Shown here in pieces: positions 59,642 to 64,000 of a DNA stretch of 64,000 nucleotides. Under the pieces are notes generated by a model. That model was given only the letters and a program-made list of their open reading frames with translations. It did no database searches and had not been told where the DNA came from. This stretch comes from Sphingobacteriales bacterium 46-32 (GTDB lineage Bacteria; Bacteroidota; Bacteroidia; Chitinophagales; Chitinophagaceae), in contig MKTY01000017.1 in NCBI GenBank assembly GCA_001898485.1, forward strand, positions 1-64,000. Direction: 5' to 3'. Both the position numbers and the translations under genes were made by a program. Position 1 is the stretch's first letter. Each line of letters starts with the position of its first letter.

Positions 59642-61333
59642 TTAATTTTTCCAAACCAGTTTTGCCACATAACTAAATCCCACTACTGCCAGGGCGCCAA
59701 TGGCATTGAGCCATAAGAAGCCGAGCCCTATCACACCATATTCGTTGAGCATAAAAAGAAGTACCACCAGTAACTCTGCAACAATTGCACCTGCAAATAC
59801 AGCGGTACCCTTCACGCTTTTGCAGTAGAATGCTACCAGAAACACCCCGAGAATGGTTCCGTAAAATAAAGAGCCCAGCAGGTTTACTGCTTCTATCAGA
59901 CTGTTACCGATATTGGAAGCAAACATGGCCACAGACATACAGAACAAACCCCACGCAAGCGTATACCATTTGGAAATTTTATAATCATACTCCTCAGAAG
60001 CTTCCTTGCGGCTAAACCGTTTATGAAAATCAATGACGGTACTGGATGCAAGCGAATTGAGTGCCGCAGCAATACTACCCCAGGAGGCAAGAAAGATAAT
60101 GGCAATGAGCAGGCCCACCAGACCCACGGGCAGGTAATCGATTACAAAGCGGAGAAAAATATAATTGGTATCGTTATCGTCGCCACCATTTTTTTTAACC
60201 AGCGACTGCACGGCTTTACGCACACTGTCTGAACTGCCTTGTAATACCCGCAGCTGCGCAATCGACGCTTCGGACTGGCTGACGCCATATTCCGTCAGCA
60301 CTGCTTTCTTTTGCTCCTGTATGACCTGTTGCCGTTCCTGCAATAATACCAGCTCCTGCCGGTGGGGCGACTGCTCCAGTCTTGTGAGTTCTTTCTGATT
60401 AAAAAAAGCGGGGGCCTTGTTAAACTGGTAAAAGGTAAATACCAATATCCCTACCAGCAGAATCAGGAATTGCATAGGCACTTTTACAATACCATTCATG
60501 AGCACACCAATGCGGCTTTCGGTCATGGAGCGGGCAGTAAGATAACGGCCTACCTGCGACTGATCGGCCCCGAAATAAGAAAGCAACAGGAAAAAACCAC
60601 CAATCATACCGCTGATGATATTATACCGGTCGCCCCAGTCGAAACCTTTTCCTTCGGTAAAGCCGGTGGTGATCACATTCATCCTGCCCAGTTTACCCCC
60701 TACTTCCAGCGCATCGGTAAAACCAACATTCGCGGGCAAATGTTTTACTACATAATAACCCGCTATGAACATACCTGCAAAAATGATCACCAGTTGCAGT
60801 TGCTGTGTATAAGCCACTGCACGTGCCCCACCCGATACGGTATAAATAATAAGTAACCCGCCCATAAAAAGGTTGGTCCAGTAAATATTCCAGTCAAGCA
60901 GGGTTGATAAAATAATGGACGGGGCAAATATGCTGATACCTGTGGAGAGCCCACGCTGGATCAGGAAAAGCGAAGAGGTAAATGTTCTTGTTTTGGTATC
61001 GAATCTTTTTTCGAGGTATTCGTAAGCAGTGATCAGTTTGAGCCGGGTAAATACCGGAATAAAAGTGACACAAACTACGATGGCTACCAGTGGCAGACCA
61101 AAATAGTACTGCACAAAGCGCATCCCATCTGTATAAGCCTGCCCGGGCGCTGCCAGAAACGTAACCGCACTGGCCTGTGTGCCCATAATGCTCAGCAATA
61201 CAAGCCACCAGGGCATACTGCGGTTTGACAGAAAGTATCCATCTAGGTTGCGTGTGGTACGGCTTTTATAAATACCATACGCCATGATGCCGGCAAGCGT
61301 CGTTATAAGTACAATCCAGTCGAGCTGATTCAT
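59642..61333 (-). CDS. Sodium:solute symporter (SSS family)
   Basis: 563 aa, about 13 membrane segments. Family marks: YFLSNRSMPWWLVLLSIMGT, ITAYEYLEKRFDTKTRTFTS, IYTVSGGARAVAYTQQLQLV and a late LASWGSIAAALNSLASSTVI. A long hydrophilic coiled insertion (about residues 325-385, RQELVLLQERQQVIQEQKKA) sits between membrane segments, as in several Bacteroidota members. Substrate cannot be told from sequence; the neighbouring PIG-L deacetylase hints at amino sugars or sialic-acid-like compounds, but weakly. Its ATG overlaps the stop of the 41-aa gene. Confidence 0.88.
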   Translation of the reverse strand: MNQLDWIVLITTLAGIMAYGIYKSRTTRNLDGYFLSNRSMPWWLVLLSIMGTQASAVTFLAAPGQAYTDGMRFVQYYFGLPLVAIVVCVTFIPVFTRLKLITAYEYLEKRFDTKTRTFTSSLFLIQRGLSTGISIFAPSIILSTLLDWNIYWTNLFMGGLLIIYTVSGGARAVAYTQQLQLVIIFAGMFIAGYYVVKHLPANVGFTDALEVGGKLGRMNVITTGFTEGKGFDWGDRYNIISGMIGGFFLLLSYFGADQSQVGRYLTARSMTESRIGVLMNGIVKVPMQFLILLVGILVFTFYQFNKAPAFFNQKELTRLEQSPHRQELVLLQERQQVIQEQKKAVLTEYGVSQSEASIAQLRVLQGSSDSVRKAVQSLVKKNGGDDNDTNYIFLRFVIDYLPVGLVGLLIAIIFLASWGSIAAALNSLASSTVIDFHKRFSRKEASEEYDYKISKWYTLAWGLFCMSVAMFASNIGNSLIEAVNLLGSLFYGTILGVFLVAFYCKSVKGTAVFAGAIVAELLVVLLFMLNEYGVIGLGFLWLNAIGALAVVGFSYVAKLVWKN

Positions 61334-61455
61334 GCAAAATATTCAGTAATCCAATAAAAGATAATAATCTGCACCAGCAGCACCAGTACTACAAAAATGT
61401 ACCATTGCCGCCAGGTCTTAAATAATGGAATCTTATCTTTTTCGTCTGGTTTCAT
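61330..61455 (-). CDS. 41-aa single-pass membrane protein coupled to the symporter
   Basis: Starts at the ATG at 61453-61455, inside the end of the previous gene (ATGA overlap), and stops with TGA at 61330-61332, which overlaps the symporter ATG. Charged N-terminus (MKPDEKDKIPLFKTWRQWY) and one helix (IFVVLVLLVQIIIFYWI). Size, topology and double coupling suggest a small subunit or chaperone of the symporter, like the small partner proteins of some SSS carriers. Confidence 0.7.
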   Translation of the reverse strand: MKPDEKDKIPLFKTWRQWYIFVVLVLLVQIIIFYWITEYFA

Positions 61456-61634
61456 CGTTTGTTATTATTTGCACGGGTCCATCCCAGAAATACGATAGCC
61501 CCGCCAATGATCAGTCCCAGTAAAATGCCAATCCGCACACGTTTAATAGCCAGCCCCAGCAACAATCCCAGCACGATGGCAAAAAGAAAAGCCATTTCAC
61601 CGCGGCGGATACTTGGTTTATTTTGTTTACTCAT
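61452..61634 (-). CDS. 60-aa membrane protein, first gene of the symporter operon
   Basis: 60 aa with a basic N-terminus (MSKQNKPSIRRGEMAFL) and two hydrophobic stretches (FAIVLGLLLGLAIK, IGILLGLIIGGAIVFLG) separated by a short basic turn (RVR), giving a helical hairpin. The stop overlaps the next start. No family recognised. Coupled translation with the 41-aa gene and the symporter suggests one complex. Its upstream region is composite repeat copy B. Confidence 0.6.
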   Translation of the reverse strand: MSKQNKPSIRRGEMAFLFAIVLGLLLGLAIKRVRIGILLGLIIGGAIVFLGWTRANNNKR

Positions 61635-61638
61635 TTTA

Positions 61639-61880
61639 GTTGACAGTGAACAGTTGACAGTTGACAGTGAACAGTTGACAGTGGATAGTGGACAGTAAAC
61701 TACGCACTAACAGGCTGTCGACTCCATCTTCAAGTCGCAAAGAACGCAAAGCGGATTAAGAGCGCAAAGAGTTCTTTAACACATCAGCGCATTGCTCTCT
61801 CATCTTCAAATTTTCAAATCATCAAATTTTCAAATCCATCAGCACATTAGCACATTAGCACACTAGCACATCAGCACATT
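61639..61880 (-). repeat. Composite intergenic repeat, copy B (inverted relative to copy A)
   Basis: Reverse complement of the module order at 45084-45335: GTGCTGAT-type octamers (61825-61880), ATTTGAAAATTTGATG units, GAGAGAGCAATG, the TTAAAGAACTCTTTGCGCTCTTA block, GAGTCGACAGCCTGTTAGTG and CTGTCAACTGTTCA units (61639-61700). It fills the gap between the PIG-L gene end (61883) and the symporter operon start (61634), both minus strand. Confidence 0.8.
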
Positions 61881-61882
61881 AC

Positions 61883-64000
61883 TCAGAATCCTTTCTTCTT
61901 ATTCAACGCAATCAGGTTGGCCAGCAAGCGATATGCACCGGGTACACCGGCGGGCAGCTCGCGGAAAAAGACAAGGCCTGTGTAAGTGAAAAAGCCTTTG
62001 CCGTATTGCGCTACCAGCAAGCTGCCTTCATCTGCATTTTCGCCAGGGTCGTTCATGCTGATCAATGCCGTCATTTTTGCTTTATCCCAGTTGCTGCCAT
62101 GATAGATACTCCGTTCCTGTATCCATCCCTCAAAATCGGCAGCCGTTATTTTGTTGGGATAATTAAATACCGGATGAGCAGGCTGCAGAAACCGGACCGC
62201 TGCATTTTCGTCTGTAATACGTGTTCTTGATATGTCAAATGCGTATGGACCGATCTTTGCCTTTACGGGACCGATATTGCTGCTGGTGTTATACTGGACG
62301 ATCAGGTTGCCGCCAGCGGCCACATAGCCCATCAGCTGATCGTAATAATTATTCAGCCATTCATTCGTATTGTATGCACGCACACCGGTGATAATGGCAT
62401 CAAACTGATCCAGATGGTTGCGTGAAATATTCTTTTCATCCAGCAGGGTTACTTCATAACCCATCAGCTCAAGCGCCTGGGGTACTTTATCGCCCGCCCC
62501 TGTAATATACCCGATCTTATGCTGTTCGGTTTTGAGGTCAAATGCCACGAGGTTGGTTTCTGCCGGTTTGAAATAGGTGATCGTGGGGATATGATCATAT
62601 GCTATCCGCCGATGGTAGCTGGTATACCGGATACTATCAGGTGAAGTTGCCACCAGTTTCACCTGCTCACGCAATACAGCTGGCTTATTGCCTGCAGGCG
62701 AAAACAGAGCCGATGAATAATTATTACGATTATCGCGGGAGCCATATACAAACCCGCCACCCTTTACTTTCCATTTACTCGAATACTGGTAAGCCATCTG
62801 GTAAGAAACCGAATCGGCCTTATTTGCATAAAACTGAACCTGTACAGATGTTGCCGTATCACCCATTACCAGGTTATTGTCATTTACAAAACGTAATTCT
62901 ACCGGCGGCAATACAACCAGGGGCTGATAAACCTCTCCTTTTACAGGATCGGTATACTTATAACGTACAGGGCGGTCAACAGTAAGTTGTATACCCTGAA
63001 TGGTCAATGAAAAAACGGCTGTGCAGGCGGTATCAACATCCGGCTGACCTATTTTTTGTATATCGCTCACCTGAAAATATCCTTCGGCCATCTTTTCTTT
63101 CAACCAGTATGGCTGGGTGAGCGGATACGTTTTAGGTATGCGGATGGTTGCCGTCTGTTCGAAGTTTACATTGGCGCGCAGGGGCGTTTTGAGGTCAATA
63201 CTGGTTGATTCAAGCATTACTTTATCCAGCCTCACATCTGTACCCAGGCGATTGATGGCAGCCAGTTGTATCTTCAACTCATCGCCCTGTACAGTGGTGG
63301 CAACACGGGTAAATGCTTCGAAAAAGAGGCCGCTGCACTGGATCAGCAATTCCTGCACTTCGCGCAACTTCTGTGCCTTCCACGGTTGATCGGGCAGGGC
63401 GCTGATCAGTTTATACAGATTAGCAAGTGCAGGTACTGATTTATCCGGGTGCAGCAGATCATATTGTTGAATAAGCTGGTTTACCTGTCTGCTTATAGTT
63501 TCACCACCCGGCAGGCGTGTCCAGGATGTATTGACATTATCCAGCAAAGATCCAGTAGGTGCCGTACCTCCGGTTGTTTTAAAACTTTCGAACGCTTCGC
63601 CGCGCGAAGCGGGCACACCGAATCCCTGGCTTTTATGCTGACTGCGGCTGGTCGCCGCTATTTCACCATAACTTTTACCCAGCAGTGCATTGAAACCACC
63701 TACATCAATTTTAAACTGATCGGGCTGAATGGTATTAACCGTTCCAAAGTTGAACGTATTCCATAATATACGTTGTGTCTGCCATGGTTTAACCCAACGA
63801 AGCTGCTCGGGAAAACGTTTAGGGTCGGCGGCGGCAGCGAATGCTTCATTGGCCAGTATTGCAGAAGCGGTATGATGGCCATGCCCTCCCTCGCCGGTAG
63901 TGGGGAAACGGGTAATGATCACATCGGGCTGAAACTTTCTGATCACCCATACCACATCACTTAATATCTTTTCTCTATCCCATTTGGTAAATGTTTCTTC
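61883..64000 (-). CDS. PIG-L family deacetylase, large form (partial, N-terminus beyond window)
   Basis: At least 705 codons. The frame is open to the window edge (EETFTKWDREKILSD precedes the first in-window GTG/ATG candidate), so 63955 is not the true start. The visible part of the LmbE/PIG-L domain is FQPDVIITRFPTTGEGGHGHHTAS, summarised here: the His pair binds zinc. The usual HPDD motif lies outside the window. A long beta-rich middle follows, then a C-terminal part (LVAFDLKTEQHKIGYITGAG, DQFDAIITGVRAYNTNEWLN, YVAAGGNLIVQYNTS) resembling a class I glutamine-amidotransferase-like fold. It probably deacetylates an N-acetyl sugar; extracytoplasmic by analogy. Confidence 0.82.
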   Translation of the reverse strand, partial: EETFTKWDREKILSDVVWVIRKFQPDVIITRFPTTGEGGHGHHTASAILANEAFAAAADPKRFPEQLRWVKPWQTQRILWNTFNFGTVNTIQPDQFKIDVGGFNALLGKSYGEIAATSRSQHKSQGFGVPASRGEAFESFKTTGGTAPTGSLLDNVNTSWTRLPGGETISRQVNQLIQQYDLLHPDKSVPALANLYKLISALPDQPWKAQKLREVQELLIQCSGLFFEAFTRVATTVQGDELKIQLAAINRLGTDVRLDKVMLESTSIDLKTPLRANVNFEQTATIRIPKTYPLTQPYWLKEKMAEGYFQVSDIQKIGQPDVDTACTAVFSLTIQGIQLTVDRPVRYKYTDPVKGEVYQPLVVLPPVELRFVNDNNLVMGDTATSVQVQFYANKADSVSYQMAYQYSSKWKVKGGGFVYGSRDNRNNYSSALFSPAGNKPAVLREQVKLVATSPDSIRYTSYHRRIAYDHIPTITYFKPAETNLVAFDLKTEQHKIGYITGAGDKVPQALELMGYEVTLLDEKNISRNHLDQFDAIITGVRAYNTNEWLNNYYDQLMGYVAAGGNLIVQYNTSSNIGPVKAKIGPYAFDISRTRITDENAAVRFLQPAHPVFNYPNKITAADFEGWIQERSIYHGSNWDKAKMTALISMNDPGENADEGSLLVAQYGKGFFTYTGLVFFRELPAGVPGAYRLLANLIALNKKKGF

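Overview
The window looks like a chromosomal segment from a Bacteroidota bacterium, most likely family Chitinophagaceae. The signs are a SusC/SusD pair, an Oar-type TonB receptor, type IX secretion (T9SS) C-terminal domains, lipoproteins with short Bacteroidota-style export signals, several -33 TTTG / -7 TAnnTTTG promoters, and many conserved Bacteroidota-only families. The genus call is inference.

Region 1 (1-5650) is AT-rich accessory DNA: a graveyard of polymorphic-toxin (Rhs-type) cassettes. It holds an IS end, a degraded Rhs core, orphan toxin C-terminal stubs, and immunity or antitoxin-like genes. Two full copies and one IS-truncated copy of a ~450-bp repeat separate these pieces. The repeat has terminal inverted repeats, two subterminal hairpins and a fossil N-terminus of a REP-associated (Y1) transposase.

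Region 2 (5708-17749) is one minus-strand operon with its own promoter and terminator. It encodes ribokinase, a GRP-family sugar permease, a TIG/Lcl surface lipoprotein, SusC, SusD, two tandem DUF4832-type glycosidase-like proteins and a lipoprotein nucleoside hydrolase. It reads as a ribose/nucleoside scavenging locus of the rus type: capture at the surface, cleavage to free ribose, inner-membrane uptake, phosphorylation.

Region 3 (17900-25750) is mixed: a 492-aa unknown protein divergent from the operon, a solo REP-associated transposase, the N-degron pair aat-clpS, tRNA-Val with promoter and terminator, small lipoproteins, a barstar-like gene, an esterase and a REC-only response regulator.

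Region 4 (25800-51200) is mostly housekeeping: valS, a metalloprotease/propeller/barrel protein, an isoaspartyl peptidase, tamB, ribBA, an Oar-type receptor, an acyl-CoA carboxylase beta subunit, rnhA, a Dph6-like ATPase, manA, a YraN-type gene, a YkgJ-type gene and xerD. Several intergenic spaces carry unusual tandem-oligomer inverted repeats, and one ~250-bp composite repeat occurs twice in opposite orientation (45084-45335 and 61639-61880).

Region 5 (51331-58658) is a striking locus: an ECF sigma factor and a TonB-C-containing putative anti-sigma protein, divergent from a YfbK-like VWA protein and three T9SS-tailed proteins. These proteins share parts of the SusC architecture (carboxypeptidase-like domain, TonB-box-like motif, plug-like motif) spread over separate chains.

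Region 6 (58700-64000) has a DUF2911 protein, a translationally coupled operon of two tiny membrane proteins and a sodium:solute symporter, and a PIG-L deacetylase that runs off the window edge.
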